Assembly (NCBI GenBank): GCA_947095535.1
Contig: OX352772.1
Span: 253,557,597-253,621,596 of the forward strand
Length of the DNA stretch: 64,000 nucleotides
DNA from: Poecilobothrus nobilitatus
Taxonomy: Eukaryota > Arthropoda > Insecta > Diptera > Dolichopodidae
Reading direction: 5' to 3'
Shown here: in pieces, positions 33,890 through 44,167 of the stretch
How positions within the stretch are numbered: position 1 is the stretch's first letter
How the letters are laid out: each line of letters opens with the position of its first letter
Made by a program: the position numbers and the translations under genes
The notes under the pieces: generated by a model
The model's input: only the letters and a program-made list of their open reading frames with translations
Database searches by the model: none
Told to the model about the DNA's origin: nothing

Positions 33890-34970
33890 TAGTTCTTGTA
33901 AAAAAATATCCTCGTGAATATTTGATTCTATGTATTTTAATTTTAGACAGGTACGTACATGATAAATATTTTTTTATATTTTGTTTTTTTTTTCTTCAAA
34001 AACTTTAAAACTTCTTTTCAGAAGAATGCATTTGAATAAAAAGCAATATTGCCATTCAATATTTATGATTCACGAAATTTTTTTTGAAACTAAAGTTTTA
34101 AAATTTTTTTAAGTATTTATTTTTATACATAATTCGTACAACTCGTAACCATTATTAGATTATTTACTATTATAAAACTAATTATAAAACTATTTAGGTA
34201 GTACTCGAATTTAGCAAAAATACACGATAACAAATCTTAAATACATGTATTCTGCGTTCACACAACTTTAGTCTAAAGTCGTAAACTATTAAAATATTTT
34301 AAAAGTTACTTTGTTATTTATGATTATAATAAGAAACATGACCTAAGTAAACACGTATTGCGCGTATGAATAATTTCATAATTGATATGAGTTTCGATTA
34401 TAGCCATATAAAATTTTGCCATATAGTCATATAGCCGTGTACATAATTTTAAAGTATGAAAGTAGTCATGACGTATACTATTGAGATATTGAGGCAATTT
34501 ATCTTAAGAAGCTTTTATAATAAAAAATTTAAAGGAAGATAATTTTTTAAATGCATATGAAAACATTATATTTTAAAATATTTTTCTTTAATGAATTATG
34601 TAAAAAAGATGCGACTTTAATTTTCTCTTTGGACTAAATTGAATAAATAAATGGTTTTTGTGTTATTTCAAGATTTATAGTTGGTCCCTTATTTTTTTAC
34701 ATAAGACTACGTGTAAATTTGTTAAAAGCTGACCCCTTATTAAGCTTTTTCTCTCTGCACTTCATGGCCTGATAATTGATGTGAGTCTCGATTAGAAATA
34801 AAGAAAAAAAAAAATGCACTTTAAAAATACCCTATTATTACAAATGGTATAATAAAATCTATTTATAATGTTTGTATATTTATATTTCAAAACTGGTTAG
34901 AAGAGTTGTCTATCAATGACTTTGGTTGTATTTCTTTGTTTTTAATTTTAAATATTTTATTTATTCAAAA
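33890..34970. other. About 1.08-kb block absent from the paralogous segment
   Basis: Copy 1 runs directly from CTCTTTTTCAAAT to AATAATGCAAAAAACG near 24610, while copy 2 has this block in between. It contains two related words, TAATTGATATGAGTTTCGATT (about 34380) and TAATTGATGTGAGTCTCGATT (about 34772). No coding frame, inverted repeat or known end was recognised; it could equally be a deletion in copy 1. Confidence 0.5.
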
Positions 34971-35344
34971 AATAATGCAAAAAACGTATTTTAACATTTT
35001 TCTTTCAATCTAACAATTTCGCATAAAGAGTATTTTAATATCTTCTGGATTTAAAAATTGAAGTAAATCAAATAATTATATATTATAACATGGCAACACT
35101 ATATATATAACTTACTTCTGATTTCTAAAGTATTCTATTTTGGATGGACTGATTATTATGTGTTGATCAAGTGTATATAATGTTTATTTATGTATGCGTT
35201 AGTATTTAATATTTTTTTTTACATCAATAGAAATGCATCAGTAGTTATTTATTTAAAATGAAAAAAAAAAAATGTGACTCTTAACGCTAGGTGACTTGTG
35301 CTTTTTTTTTGTGAAGTTGCTTTTCAAAATATAGTATAAATATA

Positions 35345-36850
35345 GTATAATACTGCATACATTTTAATTTTCTTTTTAAAATTTTGATCTACAGTAATTT
35401 AGGTGCGTAAACCACAATAGCGTTATTAGTTCTTATATTGCATCATCGGTGTAGGTTACAGAGGTAAAAAAATAAACTCCGCCTTTTGGCAGCTCTATGT
35501 TTTTATTATATACTATTGGAAAAAGAGAAATATTGGGAAAAATAATAAATAATAACAAATAATTTGATTTCTTATTCATATATAATTAAAAAATATTTAT
35601 TTTGTTTAGTTATTTTGAATGAAATGTAAGAAAACATTGCTTCACTGAAGAATTACAAAGAGGAATGTTGCATTTTTGGCAGTATGATTGCGTTTCTGTT
35701 TTGCAATTACCATTTCGGCACTTTCGTTTTTCACTTTGGTCTTGAAAAACACACTAATGTGCAATTTTATCATATTTAACCTCGTCTGGTTGTAAATATA
35801 AACATTTAACTTTTCGTTTGGGTTCTTCAAAATTCGTTGAACTAGGTTTACCTACTTTTTTTCGATCAACACTGCTTCTTCGGGTCATATTTTTTGCTAC
35901 CATTTCACGAAATTCTGGTAATTCAATTTTTTGAAATTTTTCTGGATATTGACGATTATATAAAACATAAGAATCAATCATAGCCAAATCGAGCATATGA
36001 TAAAAAATTCTATTAGTCCATTTTTGTGTTTTCATGCGAATCTTATATCGCCCAAGTAAACTATCTATCAAATCAACCCCGCCCATGTGGCCATTATATT
36101 CTTTTATAACGTTTGGATAATCAACTTCTTCATAGATTTTTGATATTCGATTCCAACGTTTAGATTTTTGTGAGGGTTGCATATGGCGACTGCGAAATTG
36201 GTCAATTCCTACATAAGTAGATGCCAAACGAACTCCTTTAGTATCATTCCAGAATAGAGTTGAAATATCGACTTCAAAAGACTTTTCAACAAATTCTTCG
36301 GAAAATCCACGAGGAGTTTTGTTTTTTTTTAATCAAAAATGATTATGTCCTCAATTTCTTCATCAGTCATGAATGATTTTAACATGATTCTGACAAATAA
36401 AATGTAAGATAAACAAGAATTTTGTTTGAAATTATTTACAAAATCATTGATAAAAAAAAAAATTTTTGCGGATAATAGATGAAACCGCCTTTAGACGGAT
36501 TTTGTTCTTACGCAATTTTCACATTAACATTTTTTCTATATACTATAATTCAAACATAATTACATTTTATAAACTCTAATTTACTCACAGTCAAGTCAAA
36601 AATCCGAAATAAATTACTTTTATTTATTATATAAAAATTTACTTTTTCAATAAATATTTTTCACACTTACTTTACACACTTTTCAAAATTCAAACGATTA
36701 TACTTGTCAAATTATCAATGCTATAGCGATGTGACAAAAATAAAAATTGTAGTAAATTAAATCGACAAAAGACATGTTCATGCAGTATAGTAAATAAATT
36801 TTCCTATATTATGTTACATACAATATAAAAATCTATGCAGTAGAGGGTTA
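35345..36850. mobile_element. piggyBac-type element, internally deleted
   Basis: The right end reads ATGCAGTAGAGGG followed by TTAA, the piggyBac terminus and target site. The left end keeps the matching inverted word ATACTGCATACATTTT but its CCC terminus and TTAA are damaged. Copy 1 of the segment lacks the element and has GGTTAAAACAATTTTAAC at the site. The transposase inside is a deletion product. About 1.5 kb remains, against roughly 2.5 kb for intact relatives. Confidence 0.82.
35610..36410 (-). pseudogene. piggyBac transposase, internally deleted
   Basis: The minus strand starts near 36400 with LKSFMTDEEIEDII, an N-terminal-like piece, then jumps to the C-terminal half: frame 36227-35754 has VIKEYNGHMGGVDLIDSL, RYKIRMKTQKWTNRIFYH. 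The G-G-V-D Asp is the third catalytic residue of the DDD triad; the region for the first two is missing. A TAG at about 35757 precedes, in the same frame, a Cys-rich tail (KCRNGNCKTETQSYCQKCN) corresponding to the zinc-binding C-terminal domain that binds the element ends. The protein would be inactive as a transposase. Confidence 0.9.
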
Positions 36851-37589
36851 AAAGAATTTTAACGTAAGAAATTTATAATGAAAATTGAAATTTAAATTTG
36901 AACGGTAAGTTATCCAATGTATATAACTTGAATTTTTTTATTAAAATAAGTTAACTTTTTTAATAGAAGTGAAAAATTAAAAGTTGTTTTACAAGTTTAA
37001 TAAAAAGTTAAAGTTAAGTTCATATACCTACATATGCGAAATATATATTTTTACTATTAGTGCACAAATATTTTTGTTCTTAATCATTCATCAATCAAGA
37101 ATTTGGAACATAATTTCTATTCAAAAAGTAAGAAAAAAAATTTTGTTTTATTATTGCTTAGAATTTGTTTCCAAATTTATTTGATTGTCTCAATTATTTT
37201 ACATACTTTATCTTACATTACTTTATTAATCTGTTTGCAAAATTCCTAAATTGATAAAAAAAGAAATAAAAAATTTACCCTCAGAGGTTAACATTTCAAT
37301 TTTTATAAAATGTAAAATTTTCTAAGCCAAGTAAAAAATTTATTTACTTTATTTTTTATTATAAAGTAAAGTGACTGAACATAAAAATAAAATATAAACT
37401 ATTCATAAATATGAAATTAATAAAAAAAAATAAAACTAACATCCTAACACATACTAATAACATCTTCAATAACAATAATCTTTACATTTGTGACTTATTT
37501 GATTTTTCGTTTAATACAATGTTTTCTCTTTCTTTGCGGCACTTCAAATTAAAAAAAAATGGTGAGATGTTCTACTTGCGTTATCTTTT

Positions 37590-38130
37590 TATACATATGC
37601 ATATAATTTCTGGTAGGGTATTAATAAATCTGTGTATTTTGTAATAAACTTTGTAGATATATTATCAAAAGCAGTTGCAGCCGCAGGTTTTAAATTTTCT
37701 ATGGCTTGCTTAACTTCCTGTGTATCTGTATGAAACAAACTAAGATTTTTATAGATATTACACGAAAAACAATTCATATATTCTAGGTCTATGTTTTCTT
37801 TAGGAATGTTTAGGTCTATGTTTTCTTTGGGAACATTGAGCTCATTTGTAAAATTGACAAAAAAATTATTGATTAATTCTGAAATTTCTTGTCCATAACT
37901 TTGCCATATAGCGTTAAAGTTTTAATTTTATCTTTATTGGGACAGCTACTTTTATTGTACATAAATCGCTTATTCCAGAGATTTCTACTATTATGGGGAT
38001 TTAGCGATATTTCTTCAGAGCAATATTTTATTTTAGCTTGATGTATTAGTTTGTTAACATTGGCTCGGCTAATGGTTATTCAACTGTTTTTTTTTATTTT
38101 AAAGTATGCATCACGTATTTTCATTTGATA
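37590..38130 (-). pseudogene. LINE linker and RT start (CR1/Jockey-type)
   Basis: Minus-strand frame 37777-37589 has HTDTQEVKQAIENLKPAAAT and FDNISTKFITKYTDLLIP, the segment just before the RT fingers. Upstream to about 38130 are linker remnants (SRANVNKLIHQAKIKYC, NSRNLWNKRFMYN). A 25-bp tandem duplication (TTTAGGTCTATGTTTTCTTT, about 37785-37835) sits in the linker. The rest of the RT is absent. Confidence 0.75.
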
Positions 38131-38144
38131 TATAGGCCCAGATT

Positions 38145-38225
38145 TCGATAGTCATATCACTTTCATTTTTTATGAAAAACAAAATTTTTTATTTCGATAG
38201 TCATAAGAAATGAAAAAAATCATAA
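38145..38225. repeat. Short direct repeat next to REP-1 copy C
   Basis: TTTCGATAGTCATA occurs at about 38147 and 38193, each followed by AAATGAAAAA-like sequence with ATGAAAAACAAA between. It is another short local duplication. Confidence 0.6.
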
Positions 38226-38228
38226 AAA

Positions 38229-38549
38229 ACGAGGAAGAATACAGTTGCCTTTGTCAACTCTTAGATACCCATACGACCCTTTAGTATGTTCACAGCCTGT
38301 TACTCTGCTTACAATATTATTTTTTTAATATTTTAGTATTTTAAAATAATTTGGGTGAATTTTATAATTTCTAGAACTATGGGATGTACATATGTATATT
38401 CAAACTATATGTTTATACATTCTTCAAAAGCAGATTCTAACCTTCCACATAACGATTATCAATCTAAAACTTTTTCAAATATGTATAGTACCATTTAATA
38501 CTAAGCGATAAATGTATATTAAATTTACTTAGTACAAAATAGTAAATAT
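38229..38549 (+). repeat. Dispersed repeat REP-1, copy C (5' 320 bp only)
   Basis: ACGAGGAAGAATACAGTTGC starts the copy and it follows copies A and B to AGTACAAAATAGTAAATAT, where it is replaced by the 3' end of the RTE-type LINE. The remainder of the repeat does not resume beyond the LINE at 41690. Confidence 0.85.
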
Positions 38550-39109
38550 CCTTCTTCTATAGCTTCCACAAAGCTTCTATATCGCACTCGATTGTGGGCC
38601 AAATGTTTGATTTCTGCCCATGTTTTACCGCTATTATCAATTTCCTTAGCCACAGACATTCTCCATGTTATTTTAGGTCTACCCACACTTCTTTTTCCAT
38701 GTGGATTACAGTCTAGCGCCTGGCGTGCAATGTTCTCTGGTGTTTTCCGAAGTGTGTGAACTATCCATCTCCATTTCTTTTTCTTGATTTGGCAGAGTAT
38801 GGTTTCATGTCTAGAGATAGTTAGTAGGTCCTCATTTGATATTCTTCTAGGCCATATTATATTTTGAATTGTTCGGAGGCATTTATTTTCAAATACTTGT
38901 AATTTATTTGTTGAAGAGTTTTTGATTAACCAGGTTTCACTGCCGTAGAGTAGAATCGATTTCACACAGGCTTCATATATCCTTATTTTCGTACCTTTGG
39001 TTAACTGTGTTGATCTCCAGATTGGCCAAAGTCTCCCGAATGCCATCTTTGCTAATTTTATTCCATTCTCAATGTCTTCTTCTGCTCCTCCGTTTGCGGT
39101 AACTGCCAC
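38525..39109 (-). pseudogene. RTE-type LINE ORF, C-terminal part after a frameshift
   Basis: This frame overlaps the long ORF by about 40 bp and continues the same protein: EDIENGIKLAKMAFGRL, YEACVKSILLYGSETW, NKLQVFENKCLR, GKRSVGRPKITWR, KTWAEIKHLAHNR. This is the RT C-terminal region typical of RTE. The last residues (about GYLLFCTK) run into the repeat flanking the element, so the true stop was probably a few codons earlier. Confidence 0.88.
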
Positions 39110-41606
39110 GGTAGTTGAAACTTGTCACATCCTCTATGTATGTGTTGTTTATTGCTAATGGATTGGAATTGTTTGCATTCAATCTTAGGGACTTTGTTTT
39201 TGCAATATTTATATTGAGTCCTACTTTATGTGCTTTTGTGTTTAGAGAATCTAGTTTTTGTTGCATATTCCTGTGTGTATGTGCAAGTAGAGCAATATCA
39301 TCAGCATATTCGAGTTCCTCTAGGCGAGATGTAAGGGTCCAATTGATTCCTGTTTGGTGTATTAGTGATTCTTCCAATACGTCGTCGAAAACGATGTTGA
39401 ACAGGATTGGGGAAAGTGGACATCCTTGTTTAACTCCAGCCTTTAGGCTTATCGGATCGCTAAGGTTTCCATTGTGGAGAACCCTGGACTCGGCGTTGGT
39501 GTACATATTTTGGATGATATTTCTGATTTTAGGTGGTATATTCCTTCTTCTGAGAGCCTTCCAGATGGCCCTGTGTTTTATTTTATCGAATGCTTTTTCA
39601 AAGTCCACGAATGTTATGTAGAGTGGTGATTTCCATTCTGCTAATTCTTCGATTATCAGACGCAGAGTATTTGAGTGATCTGTACAGCTGCGCTGCTTTC
39701 TAAAACCTGCTTGTTGCTCACGAAGGGTGTCCTCTATTCGTGCTTCAATTCTGGAGTGTGTCATGAGAGCCAGTAATTTATTTAGTGTGTTTAGGACTGT
39801 AATATCACGCAAATTTTTGCATTCTTGGAGATTTCCCTTTTTTGGAAGTTTTATTATGATTCCTGTTTCCCAGCTTTCCGGTATGGTTTCATTGTTCCAA
39901 ATTTCTTGCAAGGTAGGCTGAAGAACTTCTGCTATATATCCTGTGTTTGCTTGGAGAAGTTCTGAAGGTATTCCATCTATACCCGGCGCTTTGTTGCTTT
40001 TCAGCCTTGAAAGTGCAGCTATAATTTCTCTGTTTGATGGGGCATTTACAGTAATTCGGCTTCTTGTGTCTATAGTAGGGGAACTTTCTTCTTCATCGCT
40101 TTCATTACTATCTCCACTATCTTCGTTGTTTGTTTCTTCGAAATGTTCTTTCCATCTCTGGATTTGCTCTTGGGTTGAAGTGAGCATTTGTCCATTCTTA
40201 TTTCTAATTGGACGATTTTTCATTAAGTTCTGTTTTGTGAGAGTTCTTACTTTGTTGTAGAGGGAGCGCATATTATTTTGGTTTGCTGCTCTTTGTGCAT
40301 CAGCTGCAATATTGTTGAAGAATTTCTTTTTGTCGCTTCTGTCACTTTTCTTTACTTCTTTCGCTTTCAGGTTATATTGGTTTTTGACTTCATCCGATTG
40401 GGTTAGTAATAGTTTTTCTCTAAGTTTCCTTCTTTGCTGAATTAGGGTCCAGGTTTCATCGGCTATCCACTCTTTCTTATTAGGTATTGTTTTACCTAAG
40501 ACTTCTTCACCAACTTGAAGTAAGATTGACTGTAAATTGTCTGTATTAATTTGCTGATTCTGCAGCTTTGTTACAAATTCTCTTTTTGTATTATTGCATT
40601 TTAGTTTTACAGTATTAATTTGGTGCTTTCTTTTGATTGTGTTATTCTGAGTGGCTTTGAGTCTTATTCTTATGTCTCCTGTTAGCAGCGTATGATCACT
40701 ATGAACATCTGCTCCTCTCCACGTTCTTACATCTAGTAGGGATGATTTCCATTTTGTGCTAATGCATATATGATCTATCTGGTTTTTAGTACGGCCATCT
40801 GGAGATTCCCATGTATATTTGTGAATGTTTTTGTGTGGGAAGAATATTCCATCGATTGCCAGGTTGTGTTCCAGACACAGTTCTACTAGTCGTTCACCGT
40901 TGTTATTTATACTACCAATTCCATGATGTCCCATGATCCTCTTGTAATCGCTATACGGGTTTGAACCAGCTTTTGCATTAAAGTCTCCCATTATTAGTAT
41001 GATGTCGGTTCTGGGAATTCTTTCTAAGATTGCGGAGTGCTGGGAGTAGAACTCGTCTTTCATTTCTTCGGATGCCGCTTCTCTGGGAGCATAACATTGA
41101 ATTATAGAAATTTTTCGTATTGCAGAGTCGAATCTTGCTTGTATAATTCTGTCGGAGGCCGGGGTCCAGCTTATTAGGCTGTTTTTCAATGTTTTATCTA
41201 TTATTATTCCTACACCACTTTCACTTCCGCTCTCCGTTTCACTGTATATCATCTTACTTCCTTCAGATGTAGTTAATTCTCCTGTGCCAGGCCATCTTAT
41301 CTCACTCAACCCCAGAATTTTAACTTTGTATTTCTGTCTTTCTCTTTTTACTTGGGCTAACCTTGATGTTTCTTTCAGAGTGCGTACATTCCAATTTCCA
41401 ATTTTTGTCCTTGTTTTCGTGCCAATGGTCGTTACCGTATTTTCATTTTGTAATATCCGAGGCTCTGTTTTAGTTTCTTGAGTCATATTTTGTTCGCTAG
41501 GCAAGATGACTGGTCTGCTGTAGCTATCCACATGATTTCCATAATCTGACGTCTTGTAGAAAGACGACGCCAAATATTTCCGCAGGATGTCTTGGTACGA
41601 TGACAT
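39069..41606 (-). CDS. RTE-type LINE ORF, endonuclease and reverse transcriptase (845 aa, frameshifted end)
   Basis: The protein has the endonuclease first: NWNVRTL (residues 71-77), GLSEIRWPG (about 99-107), IMGDFNAKAG (about 205), NQIDHICIS and HSDHTLL (about 303). The RT follows (about 520-800): SNKAPGIDGIPSELL, ITVLNTLNKLLA, FVDFEKAFDKI, GVKQGCPLSPILFN, LEYADDIALLA. All catalytic motifs appear intact. This is the family often annotated as craniofacial development protein 2-like, because part of a BovB RTE was recruited in ruminants. The frame shifts at about 39105 (FNYRGS...), after which 39109-38525 continues. Start ATG 41606 gives a plausible N-terminus. Confidence 0.92.
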   Translation of the reverse strand: MSSYQDILRKYLASSFYKTSDYGNHVDSYSRPVILPSEQNMTQETKTEPRILQNENTVTTIGTKTRTKIGNWNVRTLKETSRLAQVKRERQKYKVKILGLSEIRWPGTGELTTSEGSKMIYSETESGSESGVGIIIDKTLKNSLISWTPASDRIIQARFDSAIRKISIIQCYAPREAASEEMKDEFYSQHSAILERIPRTDIILIMGDFNAKAGSNPYSDYKRIMGHHGIGSINNNGERLVELCLEHNLAIDGIFFPHKNIHKYTWESPDGRTKNQIDHICISTKWKSSLLDVRTWRGADVHSDHTLLTGDIRIRLKATQNNTIKRKHQINTVKLKCNNTKREFVTKLQNQQINTDNLQSILLQVGEEVLGKTIPNKKEWIADETWTLIQQRRKLREKLLLTQSDEVKNQYNLKAKEVKKSDRSDKKKFFNNIAADAQRAANQNNMRSLYNKVRTLTKQNLMKNRPIRNKNGQMLTSTQEQIQRWKEHFEETNNEDSGDSNESDEEESSPTIDTRSRITVNAPSNREIIAALSRLKSNKAPGIDGIPSELLQANTGYIAEVLQPTLQEIWNNETIPESWETGIIIKLPKKGNLQECKNLRDITVLNTLNKLLALMTHSRIEARIEDTLREQQAGFRKQRSCTDHSNTLRLIIEELAEWKSPLYITFVDFEKAFDKIKHRAIWKALRRRNIPPKIRNIIQNMYTNAESRVLHNGNLSDPISLKAGVKQGCPLSPILFNIVFDDVLEESLIHQTGINWTLTSRLEELEYADDIALLAHTHRNMQQKLDSLNTKAHKVGLNINIAKTKSLRLNANNSNPLAINNTYIEDVTSFNYRGSYRKRRSRRRH

Positions 41607-41883
41607 ATCCCTATCTCTTGACGTACAGATGTTTGTTGGGTTATGCTAGTCATGTCATATGTCATTGATGTCAGTTTGACAAGTGCGCATGATGGAATAG
41701 GTATTTTTTGTATTAAGTATTATTTATTAGATATAGATTATTTCTGGAACATGATTATAGGTATTTATTTATATTATTTTTGTTATTAATTATTATTTTC
41801 TATTTTTAGGTATGAAATATTAGATTATAAATTATAAGATAATAAGTTATAAGAGTATAGTATTATATATATTTTTTTTTATT

Positions 41884-41965
41884 TACCCAGCCGGGGATCG
41901 AACCCGAGACCCCTCACTCCATTACGAGTGAGAGGTGGTGCTCTTAACTACTACGGATGGTTAAT
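41884..41965 (-). mobile_element. tRNA-derived SINE head
   Basis: On the minus strand, TAGTTAAGAGCACCACC (A box) is followed by a hairpin (CTCACTCGTAATGGAGTGAG) and GGTCTCGGGTTCGATCCCC (B box) with GGCTGGG. The acceptor ends pair only partly and the anticodon region is a long hairpin, so it is tRNA-derived and not a tRNA gene. The head is closely related to that at 47698. An A-rich stretch follows. Confidence 0.75.
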
Positions 41966-41969
41966 TTTG

Positions 41970-42960
41970 ATTGATTAATATGGAGGAAATATTGATGTTT
42001 AATCAGGTCTGTAATAAAATGATCAATTATAGTTTTTGAAACATTTTTTTAATATTTTATTGTATATTATCAAAAATAATAAATAAAAGTACTAAAAGTA
42101 CTGGTATAATATGTATATTGAAATTTCAACGAACTAAATATATATAATATAAATTGTTACAATAGAATTGTATTTTAACACCAGCATTTTTGTATGTATA
42201 AGTATATAAGTATATATAAGTTGATTTGGTTCATATATTTTATATTAAAGCTTCTTAGAATTTTAATGTGAATTTTTTCTATGTGCTAGAATATAGAATA
42301 TTGAAATTTTCCATGTAAATCTTGTCAAATAATAATTAATGTTATATTTATAAAATATGCAAACATTTTCTGTGTATGTAGGTGGGAATTTTCAGTGTAT
42401 AACCTTAGGTACCTAAATAAAATTATTAGTTACAAGTGAGTTAAAGTGTAAAGTAAATTTAAATTTTAAATCAAAATATCATTTATAAATGATCTAAAAT
42501 AATTTTAAAATAGTTGATTTAGTTATTTAAAATGAATAGAAAAAATGGAACAAAAAATCACTGTCTTAAATCTCAGAGAACGCACCCAAATATCAAAATT
42601 TTGATATTTCCTTTATATTTATCCCATTTATTCCTTTATATTTCCCATTTCAGTTTCCGCCAGCTGAAACGTTTGACGTTTAACAAAATAGAATAGAAAA
42701 TTTAAGCTCTTTAAAAATTTTTAAATAAATTTTAAAATAAATAAATTAAATTACATTAAATTACAACTATTGAGAAATCATCAAAAAAAAAAAAATTAAT
42801 TAAAAACAAAAATTTAACAAAACAAAAACTTAAATAGAAAAATAAAAGTAACACCTCGATCCAGGATACCTTTGGCGCCATAAAATAAATGAAATAAACT
42901 TCCATTTTCACTCTGGAAACCTTCTTTGAGCTGGGTATATCCATCATAATACCTTAAAAA
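41970..42960. other. A+T-rich intergenic DNA
   Basis: No frame longer than about 60 codons looks coding. A short region of mixed composition (42840-42925, with CCTTTGGCGCCATAAAAT) is not recognised; it could be the 5' leader of the LINE ORF1 that starts at 42983. Confidence 0.45.
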
Positions 42961-42982
42961 TACAGAATAAATAAAAACAAAC

Positions 42983-44010
42983 TTGGTAAATATGGTCAAT
43001 CAATTTTACAAATGCAAAAGAGGTTTCTCCAAAAGCAAAGGTATCCAATGTAGTCAATGTAGAAAATTCTTCCAAGCAAGATGTGCCCCAGCAGCATGTG
43101 ATGTGGTCATAGCAGTTGAAACCGGCAACATGGAAATGTCAAGAGCGCCCAAACAGCTCAAATGAATTCTTTATAATTTTAGGAGATGAAGGATCAACAA
43201 CTGCTCCTTCAAATACACTAAAAAAAGGCAAACTTCAAAATATCATTGAACTCAGTCAATTATCGGCAGATGAGTGCTCTGTGAACACTTTGGCTGCGGC
43301 TGTGAATCAACTGGTGACAGTTGTAAAAGAATTCCATCGCTCGTTTGAATTTTTCAATAATCGAATTGATGATCTGCTAAAAGTAAATGAGAAAATTCAA
43401 AGTGAGAACAACGAAATAAAAATTAAATTAAATGAAGCTGAAAATAATTATTATTTATTGAATAAAAAGATGTACTATGTAGAGCAACTACTTGATGAAA
43501 AGCAGAAAAAGGAAAATGCAAATAATATAATTGTTGCAGGCTTACCATCAAAAAAAGCAATGCTAAAGAAGCAGTACTTAAAATTTCTAAATATATAAAG
43601 GCAAACATAACTGACATCACTTCGGTTAAAGAACTTCCCCCTAAAATAAACAACAAGAACAATTTGGTTAATAGCTCAAATTTATACCTATTGGAATGCA
43701 AATCCAGTATTGTTAAAGCTGAATAATGAACCGGAAAAAAATCACAGGAAACGTATACACTTTGGATATTGACTTAGCAGAGGAAGGCACCCGCAACATA
43801 TTTTTCGTGATCATCTGACACAGCGGCAATCAAATCTCTACTATGAAGCCAGGCAAATTAAAAAAAACAACGATTGGAAATTGCTATGGATTACATCACA
43901 TCATTTATCATCATCATTTATATTAGGACAACATCATTTATATTAGGAAAACTGAATCATCCAAGGTTTTTAAAATTAGAAATACTAATGATAGTACATT
44001 AAAAAAAATA
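42983..44010 (+). pseudogene. LINE ORF1 with PHD-like finger and coiled coil (second copy)
   Basis: Frame 43013-43165 has CKRGFSKSKGIQCSQCRKFF and GNMEMSR; the finger continues in the next frame as WKCQE. Frame 43116-43598 has a coiled coil (residues about 60-125: NRIDDLLKVNEKIQSEN, LLNKKMYYVEQLLDE) and NNIIVAGLPSKK, the start of the RNA-binding domain. Broken coding runs on to about 44010 (RNIFFRDHLTQ-type residues near 43800, KTESSKVFKIRNTND near 43960). ORF2 is absent. The layout matches 16200-17128 but with a complete finger and an extra 60 residues before the coiled coil. Confidence 0.75.
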
Positions 44011-44167
44011 ATAGTATTAATTGAAATTTCATTAACTTTAATTGCTCACATTATATTAATTTTTTTAAATACTAACAAATTGCCAAATATAAAACATAAA
44101 ACACTATATGTATATATCTTAAATCTATCTATATACATCTTAAATCTCTTACAAACATGTAATATAT

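Larger units (their letters stand above)
33770..37545. repeat. Composite repeat segment, copy 2 (paralogue of 24490-28480)
   Basis: Shared words in order include ATAACGCAAGC, AATAAGAATTCTCGAAATTT, AATGCAAAAAACGTATTT, TTTTGGATGGACTGATT, TATGTATGCGTTAGTATTTA, GGTAAGTTATCCAATGT, AATCTGTTTGCAAA and CCCTCAGAGGTTAACATTTC. Relative to copy 1 it has two extra blocks (33890-34970 and 35345-36850) and lacks two (the GGGCCTTTC element and REP-1). Confidence 0.85.
38525..41690 (-). mobile_element. RTE-type LINE, nearly complete
   Basis: One long ORF with endonuclease and RT, interrupted by a single frameshift, fills 41606-38525 on the minus strand. There is almost no 3' UTR, as is usual in RTE elements. 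GC content is visibly higher than the surroundings, which suggests a recent arrival. The 5' untranslated part reaches to about 41690. Its 3' end lies in REP-1 copy C. Confidence 0.88.

Noticed and set aside
39115..41481. Plus-strand frames of 60-168 residues opposite the RTE LINE
   Set aside because: They are antisense shadows of an intact coding frame with clear domains on the minus strand.
42983..43165. PHD-like zinc finger taken as a host chromatin gene
   Set aside because: It is followed by a coiled coil and the GLPS-type RNA-binding start, the layout of a LINE ORF1, and has a paralogue beside a LINE ORF2 at 16200.
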